Positions 35,306-49,617 of a DNA stretch of 64,000 nucleotides are shown piece by piece. The notes under the pieces are model-generated. The model worked only from the letters and a program-made list of their open reading frames with translations, had not been told where the DNA came from and did not search any database. Every line of letters starts with the position of its first letter. Position 1 is the stretch's first letter. Location: assembly GCF_004310425.1 (NCBI RefSeq), contig NZ_SIUB01000002.1, forward strand, positions 124,001-188,000. The letters are read 5' to 3'. Source of the DNA: Hansschlegelia quercus (GTDB taxonomy: Bacteria; Pseudomonadota; Alphaproteobacteria; Rhizobiales; Methylopilaceae). Made by a program: the position numbers and the translations under genes.

Positions 35306-35352
35306 CGGAAGACCCTTGGAGGGCGGCCCCCGATCATTAACGGCCGTTACGC

Positions 35353-36036
35353 TTACTGAACTGTTACCGCCGCAAGCGAGCCCATCGCTTCGTCGCCGGA
35401 GACGCTTGCGCCCGGACCCCAGGGGAAGAACTCGGCGGGCTGGCTTACAGCGTCCTGGAGCAGGCGATGGTAGTCCCGCCGCGGCGTCTCCATCGCGCCG
35501 AAGCGCCTGAGATGGTCGGTGACGAACTGCGTATCGAGGAGGCGGAAGCGACCTTTCACGAGCCGGGCTGCGAGATGGACCAATGCGACCTTCGAGGCGT
35601 CGCGCTCGACGTGGAACATGCTCTCACCGAAGAACGCCGCGCCAAGCCGGACGCCGTAAAGCCCGCCGACGAGCCTTCCGTCGCGCCAGGCCTCGACGCT
35701 GTGGGCGTGACCGGCTGCGTGAAGCTCGCCGTAGAGACTGCGGATGCGGCCGTTGATCCAGGTCTTGTCGCGGCCGGGCGCCGGCGAGGCGCAGCCGTCC
35801 ATGACTTGATGGAACGCCGTGTCGACGCATATCTCGAAGAAGTCGGAGCGCACCGTTCTCTCGAGACGGGACGAGACCTTGAACCCGTCGAGCGGCATCA
35901 CGCCGCGCAGTTCGGGCTCGATCCAGTAGAGTCCGGGATCCGTGGCGCTCTCCGCCATCGGAAAGATCCCGCAGGCATAGGCCTTGAGCAGGACCTCCGG
36001 CGTGATCTCGACCATGACGTCGTTGATGCGGGTCAT
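35353..36036 (-). CDS. aat: Leucyl/phenylalanyl-tRNA-protein transferase
   Basis: 227 residues, normal length. Signatures are [88 protein letters not shown] and [15 protein letters not shown]. It adds Leu or Phe to N-terminal Lys or Arg, marking proteins for ClpS/ClpAP. It follows accC on the same strand (72-bp gap), the usual alphaproteobacterial neighbour. Confidence 0.95.
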   Translation of the reverse strand: MTRINDVMVEITPEVLLKAYACGIFPMAESATDPGLYWIEPELRGVMPLDGFKVSSRLERTVRSDFFEICVDTAFHQVMDGCASPAPGRDKTWINGRIRSLYGELHAAGHAHSVEAWRDGRLVGGLYGVRLGAAFFGESMFHVERDASKVALVHLAARLVKGRFRLLDTQFVTDHLRRFGAMETPRRDYHRLLQDAVSQPAEFFPWGPGASVSGDEAMGSLAAVTVQ

Positions 36037-36108
36037 GGCTTCAATCTACGGCCACGCGCAGGCGGGGAAAAGCGGGACGACCGCAGGCGCGCCGCCTCCG
36101 CCGGAAAC

Positions 36109-37467
<1,359 letters not shown>

Positions 37468-37471
37468 GTCG

Positions 37472-37930
37472 TCAGTCGACGATCAGCAGGGGTTCGCCGA
37501 ACTCGACCGGCTGGCCGTCCGTCACCAGGATCTCGCGGACGGTGCCGGCCTTCGGCGCGGGAATGGCGTTCATGGTCTTCATCGCCTCGACGATGAGGAC
37601 CGTCTGGCCCTGCCGGACGGTTGCGCCGACCTCAATGAAGGGCTTTGCGCCGGGCTCCGGAGCGAGATAGGCGGTGCCGACCATCGGGGACAGCACGACG
37701 CCCGGATGCTTCGCCGGGTCGTTCGACACGGCGGCGGCCGGCGCGCTCGGGGCGGCGGGCGCCGGAGCAAAGGCCGGCGCTGCCGGAGCGGCGAAGGACT
37801 GGCGGGCGACGCGGACGCGGAAGTCGCCGCGCTCGATCTCGACCTCGGTAAGCCCGTTTTCGGTCATGAGCTCCGCGAGTTCGCGGACGAGTTCGTGGTC
37901 GGCGCCGGCGTTGGTCATTGGTTTCTTCAT
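37472..37930 (-). CDS. accB: Biotin carboxyl carrier protein of acetyl-CoA carboxylase
   Basis: 152 residues. A helical N-terminal part, a Pro/Ala-rich hinge (about residues 46-70), and the biotinyl domain with [27 protein letters not shown] and EAMKTMN, where Lys118 carries biotin. Upstream of accC and 11 bp after aroQ, giving the conserved aroQ-accB-accC operon. Confidence 0.98.
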   Translation of the reverse strand: MKKPMTNAGADHELVRELAELMTENGLTEVEIERGDFRVRVARQSFAAPAAPAFAPAPAAPSAPAAAVSNDPAKHPGVVLSPMVGTAYLAPEPGAKPFIEVGATVRQGQTVLIVEAMKTMNAIPAPKAGTVREILVTDGQPVEFGEPLLIVD

Positions 37931-37941
37931 GGTCTTCTTTT

Positions 37942-38403
37942 TCAGGCGAGCGCGCTTGACGCTGTCGCGCCGATGCGGCGGGCGAGCGCGCGCAGCGCGA
38001 AGTCGTATCCGTCGACGCCAAGGCCGATGATGATCCCGGCGGCGACGGCCGAGACATATGAATGATGGCGGAAGCTCTCGCGCGCATGAACGTTCGAGAG
38101 ATGCACCTCGATGGTCGGCGTCGCGACGCTCCGCAGCGCGTCGTGGATCGCGACCGAGGTGTGCGTGAACGCGCCGGCGTTGAGGACGATGCCCTGCGCC
38201 GAGCGCCCCGCCTCCTGAATCCAGTCGACCAGCGCGCCCTCGTGGTTCGACTGGCGGCAGTCGACGGTCAGTCCGACCTCATGGCCGACGTCCCGGGCGC
38301 GCGCCTCGAGGTCCTCAAGCGTCAACGAGCCATAGACCGCCGGCTCGCGCGAGCCGAGCAGATTGAGGTTCGGGCCGTTGAGGACGAAGACGACGGGTTT
38401 CAA
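37942..38403 (-). CDS. aroQ: Type II 3-dehydroquinate dehydratase
   Basis: 153 residues. Motifs: [56 protein letters not shown] and [20 protein letters not shown]. The enzyme makes 3-dehydroshikimate. First gene of the aroQ-accB-accC operon. Confidence 0.97.
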   Translation of the reverse strand: MKPVVFVLNGPNLNLLGSREPAVYGSLTLEDLEARARDVGHEVGLTVDCRQSNHEGALVDWIQEAGRSAQGIVLNAGAFTHTSVAIHDALRSVATPTIEVHLSNVHARESFRHHSYVSAVAAGIIIGLGVDGYDFALRALARRIGATASSALA

Positions 38404-38503
38404 TCAGGCGGTCCGCTAGGAGGTTCCGCCCGCCGGCGTGCGGCGAGCGTCGCGTCTTATAGGGAAGCGCGCGCGGGAACCCAAGCGATTCCGCGGCTGC
38501 GCC

Positions 38504-39262
38504 TCAGCACTCGGCCTTGCCGCAGGTTCGAAGCGCCGCGATGCGCCCCTGGAGGTCCGGCACCACGTCCGAGGTGTTGGGGACGATCTGGTCGCCGACC
38601 ACGAAAGTCGGGGTCGCCTCCACGCCGAGATCGTCGGCGAGCTTCTTCGATTCGAGCAGGATGTTCTGGATGTCTGGCGAGGCCAGCGCGGCGTCGAGCT
38701 TCGCCTGATCGATGCCCACCTCCTTCGCGACGGCGAGCGCCCGCGCCTTGGTGGCGAGCGTCTGTCCCGAAAGCAGCTTGTCGTGGAAGGCGCGGAACTT
38801 GTCCGGCGCCGTGCGCCCGGCCGCGATCGAGACCTGCGCGGCGCCGAGCGATTCCTGCCGGATCACCGGAAGCTCGACGAGCACGATCCTGAGCTTCGGG
38901 TCGGCGGCGATGAGCGCGTCGATATCCTTCACCGCGTGGCGGCAATAGCCGCAATTGTAGTCGAAGAACTCGACCAGGGTGACGTCGCCCCTGGGATCGC
39001 CGAACACCGCATGCGGCGAGGTCTTGTCGAGCCGCTGCATGAAGGTCGAGAGCGCGGCGGTCCGGCTTTCCGCGGCTTTGGCTTCCTGCCGCCGGTTCCA
39101 TTCCTTCTGCGCCTCGTAAAGCACTTCCGGATGCTGGATGAGATATTCGCGGACGACCTTGCCGATCTCCTCCTTCTCCGACGCGTCGAAGGCGAACGCC
39201 GCCGCCGCCGCCGCAAAGGTGAGCGTGAGAGCGAGCGCGAGGCGCGCGAGAGAACGCATCAA
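38504..39262 (-). CDS. DsbA-family thiol oxidoreductase (ScsC/Com1-like)
   Basis: 252 residues with a signal peptide (residues 1-24). An N-terminal helical segment (EEIGKVVREYLIQHPEVLYEAQKEW) of the kind that mediates oligomerisation in ScsC-type proteins precedes the thioredoxin fold with active site FFDYNCGYCRH (Cys104-Cys107). VEATPTFVVGDQIVPN contains the cis-Pro loop. It should act in the periplasm on disulfide formation or isomerisation. A 17-bp gap separates it from the short downstream-strand neighbour at 39279, so it probably shares an operon with the M48 protease. Confidence 0.9.
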   Translation of the reverse strand: MMRSLARLALALTLTFAAAAAAFAFDASEKEEIGKVVREYLIQHPEVLYEAQKEWNRRQEAKAAESRTAALSTFMQRLDKTSPHAVFGDPRGDVTLVEFFDYNCGYCRHAVKDIDALIAADPKLRIVLVELPVIRQESLGAAQVSIAAGRTAPDKFRAFHDKLLSGQTLATKARALAVAKEVGIDQAKLDAALASPDIQNILLESKKLADDLGVEATPTFVVGDQIVPNTSDVVPDLQGRIAALRTCGKAEC

Positions 39263-39278
39263 CTATCTCCGGGACGGA

Positions 39279-39491
39279 TTACGGCTTTGGCGGATCGAAC
39301 GAAGGGGGACGAGCCGAATGCGCTTCATCTTGCAGAAGCTCCGCGTTGGAAATGCGGCGAGACCTATCCGGCGGCATGTTGTGCTCGCGGCGATGCCGAT
39401 TCCTGATGGCGCGGAGGCTGAGTTCGCCCCTGAACAGCTGGCGCATGGCCATCAGCATGTAAGGCAAATACCGGAGCCACACTTGTAGCAT
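39279..39491 (-). CDS. Short basic protein between M48 protease and DsbA genes
   Basis: 70 residues: LQVWLRYLPYMLMAMRQLF at the start is hydrophobic-amphipathic, then a very basic middle (RAIRNRHRREH) and a Pro-rich end. ATG 39491 lies one base after the TGA of the M48 gene, indicating coupled translation. No family is recognised, but position and coupling favour a real gene. Confidence 0.5.
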   Translation of the reverse strand: MLQVWLRYLPYMLMAMRQLFRGELSLRAIRNRHRREHNMPPDRSRRISNAELLQDEAHSARPPSFDPPKP

Positions 39492-39492
39492 C

Positions 39493-40887
39493 TCAGTTCA
39501 ACTTCGGCGGCGTGTAGGTCGCGATGTCGTCGGCCTTCAGCCAGTTCGGCGTGCCCTGCTTGAAGCCGCGCTTGGCGCGCTCGGCGATCTGCCGCGCCGT
39601 CCCGTAGTCGCCGGAGGCGAACGCCGCCTGTGCGGAGGCGAGATCGGCCTCCGGAATCTTGTTCTGCTTGGCGTAAGCCATAGCGAGCTCGCGGTAGCCG
39701 TCGGCGTTCTTGGTGTCGACCGCGGTCGCGCGCGTGAGCTCCGACATCGCCGTCTTCGAGTCGCCGCCGCCTGCGTTGAGCGCCTGGCCCAGCATGGTGC
39801 GGATCAGGCTGGCGTTCGGCGCGAGGGCCAGCGCGCGACGCAGCGGTCCGACGGCCTCCTTCGGCCGGCCGTTCTCCAGATAGGCCTGGCCCTTCAATTC
39901 GTGGAAATAGGGATTGTTCGGCTGGGAAGCGATCAGCCCGTCGATCTGGGCAATGGCGCCGGGCAGCGGCGCCGAGCGATAGGTTGCGATCGCCCGGGCG
40001 TAGCGGGCGGGAAGGCTGTCGTCGCTTGGCGGATAGCGCCGCCCGACGGCGGCGGGCGTATCGGTGAAGCCGATGAGCTTCGCCCGCATCAGGTCATGGC
40101 GAGCCTGAAGAGCCGGCGAGTCGACCTTGTCGTAATACGGGCTCTGCTCCGCGAGATGCTCGAGGGCTTCGATGCGCTCCTGCGGCATCGGGTGGGTCTG
40201 CGCGTAAGGGTCGATGAAGCGCTTGGAGAACGCGACCTGCTGGGCGAAGCGCCTGAAGGTCGTCAGCATTCCCTTCGCGGACTGGCCGGTCTTGTTGAGA
40301 TAGCTAACCGCCGCGCGATCAGCCGCCTCTTCCTGCGTGCGGACGTAAGCGAGCATCGTGCGCTGGATCATCTGCTGCGGCGCCATCACGGCGCCCATCG
40401 CGGCGTCGCCGGTGCCGTTCCGGCCGCCCGAGACGGCGGCGCCGGCCATCGCTCCCATGCCGAGCAGCATGGCGACGATCGCCATGGTCTGCATGTTGTC
40501 GACCTGCTGGCGCAAACGGGCGAGATGGCCGCCGGCGATGTGTCCGGTCTCGTGCGCGAGAACGCCGATCACCTCGTTCGGCGTCTTCGAGTCGATCAGC
40601 GTGCCGGTGTTGACGAAGATGCGCCGGCCGTCGGCGACGAAGGCGTTGAACTCTCGGGAATTGATGATGGTGATGTCGACCACGCCCTCGCCCACGCCCG
40701 AGGCGCGGAAGATCGGGGTCATGTAGTCCCGCAGCAGGGCCTCGATCTCCGCATCGCGGATCACGCTCATGCCGCGCGGCGCGGTCTGAGCCGAAGCGGG
40801 CAGGGGCCCCGCCAGAACGCTCAGGGCGCAGAGCGCGGCGACCGTTCGCCTGACGAGTCCGGGCAGTTGCATCGGCATGCGTCGCAT
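39493..40887 (-). CDS. M48 periplasmic metalloprotease with TPR domain (BepA-like)
   Basis: 464 residues. A signal peptide is followed by a zinc-protease domain with AHETGHIAGGH (His112-Glu113, His116) and a downstream Glu-bearing QEEAADRAAVSYL. From about residue 290 the protein is helical with TPR-like repeats (NPYFHELKGQAYLENGRPKEAV and similar). The architecture matches BepA/YfgC, which degrades or assists outer-membrane proteins such as LptD. An alternative ATG at 40878 has better spacing from the GGAAG sequence. Confidence 0.93.
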   Translation of the reverse strand: MRRMPMQLPGLVRRTVAALCALSVLAGPLPASAQTAPRGMSVIRDAEIEALLRDYMTPIFRASGVGEGVVDITIINSREFNAFVADGRRIFVNTGTLIDSKTPNEVIGVLAHETGHIAGGHLARLRQQVDNMQTMAIVAMLLGMGAMAGAAVSGGRNGTGDAAMGAVMAPQQMIQRTMLAYVRTQEEAADRAAVSYLNKTGQSAKGMLTTFRRFAQQVAFSKRFIDPYAQTHPMPQERIEALEHLAEQSPYYDKVDSPALQARHDLMRAKLIGFTDTPAAVGRRYPPSDDSLPARYARAIATYRSAPLPGAIAQIDGLIASQPNNPYFHELKGQAYLENGRPKEAVGPLRRALALAPNASLIRTMLGQALNAGGGDSKTAMSELTRATAVDTKNADGYRELAMAYAKQNKIPEADLASAQAAFASGDYGTARQIAERAKRGFKQGTPNWLKADDIATYTPPKLN

Positions 40888-42856
<1,969 letters not shown>

Positions 42857-42872
42857 AGCGCGAGCGACGGCG

Positions 42873-44102
42873 CTAGTCGCCGACGGCGGGCGTCTTCAGA
42901 CCTCCGGCGTCGACGCCGTAGCCGTAGTTCGGCAGATCGATCTTCTCCGGCTTCGACGACATCAGCTTCGTCGCAACGCTTTTCACGAGCGGCTTGGTCG
43001 ACAGATCGAGCGCCCATTGTTGAAGCGCGATGCCGAACCGCGTCTGCGGTTGAGCGATGCGCGGACCAAGCTTCGGCACATTCTGCGCCTGCTCGACATA
43101 GGGCCGCATGATCCTTTCGTAAGCGGCGAACGCGGCCTCATGGTCCTCATGGCGGGAAAGCTCGCCGGCGAGCACGTAGGCGCCTACGAGGGCGAGGCTC
43201 GTCCCCATGCCGCTGATCGGGGAGGCGCAATAGGCGGCGTCGCCGAGAAGCGCGACCCGCCCCTTGGACCAGCGGTCCATCTTCACCTGGCCGATCGCCT
43301 CGAAGTAGAAGTCGTCGGCCTTGTCGAGCCCGTCGAGGACCCGCGCGATCTCCCAGCCGGCGTCTGCGAAAGTTTTGCGGAGCCAAGCCTTCTGTTCGCT
43401 CGGCTCGAGATCCTCGCGTCCGTCAGGCGGCTGCTGCGCGGTGAGCACGACATGGGTGGCGTCGCCGCCGGGCCGCAGGAACACGCTGCGTCCGGCGGGA
43501 GCGTTGAACCAACGCGCGGTGTCTTCGCTGTCGGTCGGAGCCGGCGGGATCGAGAAATAACCCATGTAGAGGTCGAGCGGCTTGCGACGGGCTTCGTCGC
43601 CGAAGACCAGCGTCCGCGTCGCCGAACCAATCCCCTCGGCCGCGATGACGAGATCGAAGCGGCGACGACCTCCTTTCTCGAACGTCACGTCCACGCCATC
43701 GGGACCGTCGTCGAGGGCCGTGATCCGATCGCCGAACTGGTACCGCGCCTTGTCGCGGCTGCGCTCGACGAGAATGCGGGAGAGATCGCCGCGCAGGATC
43801 TCGAGCTCCGCCGTCGGTCCTCCGGCGCCGAAATCGCCGACGTCGATCTGCGCCTGGACTTCGTTCTTCTCATCCACGAAGGCGATCGCCTTCTCGCCAG
43901 TCGTCCTGGCTGCGATCTCGTCCTCAATTCCCATACGCTGCGCGACGACCCGCCCGGCGCCGCGGATATCGACGTTCTGCCCGTTGTCGCGAAATTCCGG
44001 CGCGCGCTCCACGACGGTCACGTTCATGCCGTAACGGCCAAGCCACCACGCGAGAGCCGGCCCCGCGACGCTCGCGCCGGTAATCAACACGTCTCGCGCC
44101 AT
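42873..44102 (-). CDS. FAD-dependent aromatic-type monooxygenase
   Basis: 409 residues from ATG 44102. Class A flavoprotein hydroxylase features are present: the FAD loop DVLITGASVAGPALAWWLGRYGMNVTVVERAP, the second FAD motif GRVALLGDAAYCASPISGMGTSLALVGAYVL, and DLVIAAEGIGSATR. It resembles the TetX/PHBH-like group that hydroxylates small organic substrates, including antibiotics. It sits alone, opposite in strand, between pyrG and kdsA. The substrate is unknown; transfer into the locus is possible. Confidence 0.88.
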   Translation of the reverse strand: MARDVLITGASVAGPALAWWLGRYGMNVTVVERAPEFRDNGQNVDIRGAGRVVAQRMGIEDEIAARTTGEKAIAFVDEKNEVQAQIDVGDFGAGGPTAELEILRGDLSRILVERSRDKARYQFGDRITALDDGPDGVDVTFEKGGRRRFDLVIAAEGIGSATRTLVFGDEARRKPLDLYMGYFSIPPAPTDSEDTARWFNAPAGRSVFLRPGGDATHVVLTAQQPPDGREDLEPSEQKAWLRKTFADAGWEIARVLDGLDKADDFYFEAIGQVKMDRWSKGRVALLGDAAYCASPISGMGTSLALVGAYVLAGELSRHEDHEAAFAAYERIMRPYVEQAQNVPKLGPRIAQPQTRFGIALQQWALDLSTKPLVKSVATKLMSSKPEKIDLPNYGYGVDAGGLKTPAVGD

Positions 44103-44288
44103 ATCAGGCTTTCTCCTCTGCACGCCTCGCCAACGAGCGGCCGCGTTCGAAAGTTCAGGGCCGGCTGGAGCGACGCTCGCTCTGGCTAGGTCGGCGCCGG
44201 CCTGCTAAATCGCCTGCCCGCGGACCGCGAAGCCTTCGCCAGCTTTGCCGGTCGATCGCCAAACGAAGAGCGGCTCACGAGACGTCCG

Positions 44289-45134
44289 ATGAACGCACCC
44301 GTCCAAAATCGTCCCGACGCTGTCGTCGAGGTCGGATCCGTTCGCATCGGCAACGATCTTCCGCTGTCGCTGATCGCAGGCCCCTGCCAGCTCGAAAGCC
44401 GCGCCCATGCCCTGGAGATCGCCTCCGCGCTGAAGGAGATCACGGCAAAGCTCGGCGTCGGGTTGATCTTCAAGACCTCCTTCGACAAGGCGAACCGCAC
44501 CAGCGCCTCTGCTCAGCGCGGCGTGGGGCTGGAAGCCGCGCTGCCCGTCTTCGCCGAGATCCGCGAGAGCCTGGGCCTGCCCGTGCTGACGGACGTCCAC
44601 AGTGAGGACCAATGCAGAGCCGCGGCCGAAGCCGTCGACGTGCTGCAGATCCCGGCCTTCCTCTGCCGCCAGACGGACCTGCTGCTCGCAGCCGCCGCCA
44701 CCGGCAAGGTCGTGAACGTTAAGAAGGGCCAGTTCCTCGCGCCCTGGGACATGAAAAACGTCGTCTCGAAATTGACCGGCGCAGGCAATCCCCGCGTGTT
44801 GCTGACCGAACGCGGCGCGAGCTTCGGCTACAACACGCTGGTCTCCGACATGCGCGCGCTGCCCGAGATGGCGAAGACCGGCGCGCCGGTGATCTTCGAC
44901 GCGACCCATTCCGTTCAGCAGCCGGGCGGGCAGGGGACGTCGTCGGGAGGGCAGCGCGAATATGTGGCCGTGCTGGCGCGCGCGGCGGTCGCAGTCGGCG
45001 TCGCGGGCGTCTTCATCGAGACCCATCAGGACCCCGACCACGCGCCTTCGGACGGGCCGAACATGGTCGCGCTCAAGGACATGCCGGCGCTGCTCGAGAG
45101 GCTGGTCGCATTCGACAGGCTCGCAAAGGCTTGA
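44289..45134 (+). CDS. kdsA: 3-deoxy-D-manno-octulosonate 8-phosphate synthase
   Basis: 281 residues. Motifs: [96 protein letters not shown] and [18 protein letters not shown]. Cys33, at the place where E. coli KdsA has Asn26, marks the metal-dependent class. It makes Kdo-8-phosphate for lipopolysaccharide. The usual eno neighbour is absent. Confidence 0.97.
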   Translation: MNAPVQNRPDAVVEVGSVRIGNDLPLSLIAGPCQLESRAHALEIASALKEITAKLGVGLIFKTSFDKANRTSASAQRGVGLEAALPVFAEIRESLGLPVLTDVHSEDQCRAAAEAVDVLQIPAFLCRQTDLLLAAAATGKVVNVKKGQFLAPWDMKNVVSKLTGAGNPRVLLTERGASFGYNTLVSDMRALPEMAKTGAPVIFDATHSVQQPGGQGTSSGGQREYVAVLARAAVAVGVAGVFIETHQDPDHAPSDGPNMVALKDMPALLERLVAFDRLAKA

Positions 45135-45147
45135 GCCACCGAACTGC

Positions 45148-45897
45148 TTAGCTCGGCGGATTGAAGCCCAACACGCGATCGCTCGGAAAGTCGTAGAGCC
45201 TGCCTGTCTCGCTCCAGTCTGGCGCGCACAACGCCACGATCTTTGGGGCGAGATCAGCCGGCGTCTTGAGAGTCGCCGGATCCTCCCCTGGCATCGCCTT
45301 GGCGCGCATCGCGGTGCGCAGTGGGCCCGGGTTGACCAGCATCACGCGCACGGCGGTGTTGGCGGCCGTTTCCGCGGCGTAGGAGCGTGCGAGCGCCTCG
45401 ACGCCGGCCTTGGTGACGGCGTAACCGCCCCAATAGGCCCGGTCCTTGTGGACCGCGCTCGAGGTCAGGAACACCGCGCGTCCGGCGCCAGAGGCCCGCA
45501 GCAGCGGGTCGAGCGAGCGGATCAGCCGCCAGTTCGCGGTGAGGTTGACCGCGACGAGCTTGTCCCAGTCCTTCGGCTCGATGTGGCCGAGCGGGGTGAG
45601 CGAACCGAGCATGCCGGCGTTCGCGACGAGGGCGTCGAGCTTGCCGAAGCGCTGGTAGAGCGCCGCGCCTAGCCGGTCGATCGCGTCGAAATCCGCGATG
45701 TCGAAGGGGGCGAGCGTCGCCGAGCCGCCTGCCGACTTGATGGCGTCGTCGAGTTCCTCAAGCCCGCCTTGCGTGCGACCCGTAGCGACGACATGAGCGC
45801 CGGCCTTTGCGAGGGCGAGCGCCGTCGCGTAGCCGATGCCGCGGCTCGCGCCGGTGACGACGGCGACGCGGCCGTCGAGCCGTTTGTCAGTGCTCAT
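45148..45897 (-). CDS. Short-chain dehydrogenase/reductase
   Basis: 249 residues, classical SDR. The cofactor motif is VTGASRGIGYATALALAKAGAHVVATGR, the NAG-type strand is VANAGMLGSL, catalytic Ser is in FLTSSAVHK and the YxxxK pair is YAVTK. The physiological substrate is unknown; this gene follows purF by 15 bp in the same direction, an arrangement found in other alphaproteobacteria. Confidence 0.9.
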   Translation of the reverse strand: MSTDKRLDGRVAVVTGASRGIGYATALALAKAGAHVVATGRTQGGLEELDDAIKSAGGSATLAPFDIADFDAIDRLGAALYQRFGKLDALVANAGMLGSLTPLGHIEPKDWDKLVAVNLTANWRLIRSLDPLLRASGAGRAVFLTSSAVHKDRAYWGGYAVTKAGVEALARSYAAETAANTAVRVMLVNPGPLRTAMRAKAMPGEDPATLKTPADLAPKIVALCAPDWSETGRLYDFPSDRVLGFNPPS

Positions 45898-45912
45898 GAA
45901 TGCATGCGGCGG

Positions 45913-47388
<1,476 letters not shown>

Positions 47389-47450
47389 GTCCGTCTCCCG
47401 CGGGCGGAAGCGATCCGCCCATTGCGCGCCTCCGGCTGGCCTGCCGGCGG

Positions 47451-48116
47451 CTATTGCCTGGGCTTCGCGTCCTGCTCGAGAAGCCGGTCGACGCCCTGCC
47501 TGTCGGAAGGACTGACGTCCGGGGTCTCGTCCGGCGCCGGCGCGGCCTGATCGGGCGTCGAGGGCGCGGCGGCCCCTGACTCTCCGGTCGCGCCGTCCCT
47601 GCGCTTAAGCCTCTGCAAGATGGTGCTTTCAGGGTCCTCAGGCAACATCGCGAGGAGCTTGTCCCCTGCGTCCTGAAGAAGCGGCTTCGACTGCGCCGTC
47701 CGGAACCACTCGGGCTGGCCCCTGTCGGGCACGAGCCACGTGTAGAACATGAAGGCGACGATCACGAGCAGCAGCCCGCGCGCGGCGCCGAAGGCGAAGC
47801 CGAGGATACGGTCCACGGGCCCGACGCGGCTGTCGAGGATCACGTCCGAGATCTTCATCGTGATGAACGAGACGATCAGCAGCGTGACGATGAAGATCGA
47901 GCCCGCAGCGACAACGTCGGCGATCTGCGGCGGATTGAACTTGATGTGCTCGCGGGCGAGCGCGCGGGCCGGCTCGAAGAAGAAGATCGTGGCGGCGGCG
48001 GCGGCGACCCAGGAGGCGATCGACAGCACTTCGCGCGTGAAGCCACGCACCATGGCGAGCGCCGCCGAGATGAGCATGACCGCGAGCAGGATGACGTCCA
48101 GAAGCGTGATGGTCAT
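47451..48116 (-). CDS. cvpA: CvpA-family membrane protein
   Basis: 221 residues from ATG 48116. Four hydrophobic helices in the first 165 residues (TLLDVILLAVMLISAALAMVRG, REVLSIASWVAAAAATIFFF, ADVVAAGSIFIVTLLIVSF, GFAFGAARGLLLVIVAFMFY) and a long disordered, acidic tail match CvpA, first linked to colicin V production and purine gene expression. It precedes purF by 62 bp. Confidence 0.9.
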   Translation of the reverse strand: MTITLLDVILLAVMLISAALAMVRGFTREVLSIASWVAAAAATIFFFEPARALAREHIKFNPPQIADVVAAGSIFIVTLLIVSFITMKISDVILDSRVGPVDRILGFAFGAARGLLLVIVAFMFYTWLVPDRGQPEWFRTAQSKPLLQDAGDKLLAMLPEDPESTILQRLKRRDGATGESGAAAPSTPDQAAPAPDETPDVSPSDRQGVDRLLEQDAKPRQ

Positions 48117-48210
48117 GCGCTGCGGCGGTGTCCGTGCCAAGAATGGGCGACGCCGCGCGGAAAGCTGCTTCCCGCGGACGCGGTCTCTATAACGCTGCGG
48201 CCCTCCGCCG

Positions 48211-49617
48211 TCACGCGTCTTTCATGCGGGCGCCCTCCGCGCGCGCCGCAAGCCTCGCGACCAGGGCGTCGAGCGTTGGGATTGCGATGGCCGAAAGTCC
48301 TGCCTCGCCGGCGGCTTCGGCGGCCGCGGAGGGCAGGGCGGCGCGCTTGAAGCCGAGTCGCGCCGCCTCCCTCAGTCGCGGTCCGGGATGCACCACGGGA
48401 CGAACTGCGCCGGTGAGGCCGACCTCGCCGAAGAACACCGCGTCGAGTGGCAGAGGCGAGCCGAGCAGCGACGAGACGAGGGCTGCCGCGACCGCAAGGT
48501 CGGCGGCCGGCTCCTGCACTCGCAGGCCGCCGGCGACGGCCAGATGCACGTCGTGCGTTCCGAGCCTCACGCCGCAGCGCGCTTCGAGCACGGCGAGCAC
48601 CATGGCGAGGCGGGAGCTCTCCCAGCCGACCACAGCGCGCCGCGGCGTGCCGAGCGTCGAGGGCACGACGAGGGCCTGGATCTCGACGAGCAGCGGCCGC
48701 GAGCCTTCGAGGCCAGCCAGCACCGCCGTACCCGGCGCGTCGGGCTCCCGGTCGCCGAGGAACAAGGCTGAGGGGTTGCGAACCTCCTCCAGCCCATCCC
48801 CCGTCATCGCGAAGACCCCGATCTCGTCGGTCGGTCCGAAGCGGTTCTTCTGCGCGCGCAGAATACGGAAGTCGCGGCCGGAATCGCCTTCGAAGGAGAG
48901 CACGGCGTCGACCATGTGCTCGACCACGCGAGGCCCTGCGAGCTGGCCGTCTTTGGTGACGTGGCCGACCAGCACGACGCAGGCCCCTGTCGTCTTGGCG
49001 TAGCGGATCAACGCCTGGGCGGAGGCGCGCACCTGGGTGACGGTGCCGGGCGCGGACTCCACCTGGCCGGTCCAAAGCGTCTGGATCGAATCGATCACCA
49101 CGAAGCGCGGCGGCTCGCCATCCTTCAGCGTAGCGAGGATGTCCTCGACGTTCGTCTCCGCGGCGAGCGCGACGGGCGCGTCGCCGAGCCCCAGCCGCTG
49201 AGCGCGGAGCCGCACCTGCGCCGCGGCCTCCTCCCCCGACACATAGACAACCCGGTGACCGGCCCGCGCGAGCGCGGCGCTCGCCTGGATCAGCAGCGTC
49301 GACTTGCCGATGCCGGGATCGCCGCCCAGCAGCAGCACCGATCCGAACACGAAGCCGCCGCCGGTGACGCGGTCGAGCTCCTGAATGCCCGAGACGATGC
49401 GTGGCGCCTCATCGGATGCGCCGGACAGTCCCTCGAGCACGACGATCCTGCCGCGGCCGAGCGCTCGCGAAACGCCGCCGCCGCCGCCGGGAACAGGCGC
49501 GGCCGCCGCCTCCTCGACGATCGAGTTCCATGCGCCGCAAGCCTCGCACTTCCCCGACCAACGATTATACACGGCCCCGCAGGCCTGGCAGACGAAGGCG
49601 GTCTTGGGTCGAGCCAT
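48211..49617 (-). CDS. radA: DNA repair protein RadA
   Basis: 468 residues from ATG 49617. Order of domains: zinc finger (Cys10, Cys13, Cys24, Cys27), RecA-like core with Walker A LLGGDPGIGKSTLLIQ, RadA-specific QKNRFGPTDEIGVF, and a C-terminal Lon-like domain (GVRLGTHDVHLAVAGGLRVQEPAADLAVAAALVSSLLG). It promotes branch migration in recombination. Its start overlaps the alr stop in the TGATG form. The longer upstream frame is antisense sequence. Confidence 0.97.
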   Translation of the reverse strand: MARPKTAFVCQACGAVYNRWSGKCEACGAWNSIVEEAAAAPVPGGGGGVSRALGRGRIVVLEGLSGASDEAPRIVSGIQELDRVTGGGFVFGSVLLLGGDPGIGKSTLLIQASAALARAGHRVVYVSGEEAAAQVRLRAQRLGLGDAPVALAAETNVEDILATLKDGEPPRFVVIDSIQTLWTGQVESAPGTVTQVRASAQALIRYAKTTGACVVLVGHVTKDGQLAGPRVVEHMVDAVLSFEGDSGRDFRILRAQKNRFGPTDEIGVFAMTGDGLEEVRNPSALFLGDREPDAPGTAVLAGLEGSRPLLVEIQALVVPSTLGTPRRAVVGWESSRLAMVLAVLEARCGVRLGTHDVHLAVAGGLRVQEPAADLAVAAALVSSLLGSPLPLDAVFFGEVGLTGAVRPVVHPGPRLREAARLGFKRAALPSAAAEAAGEAGLSAIAIPTLDALVARLAARAEGARMKDA

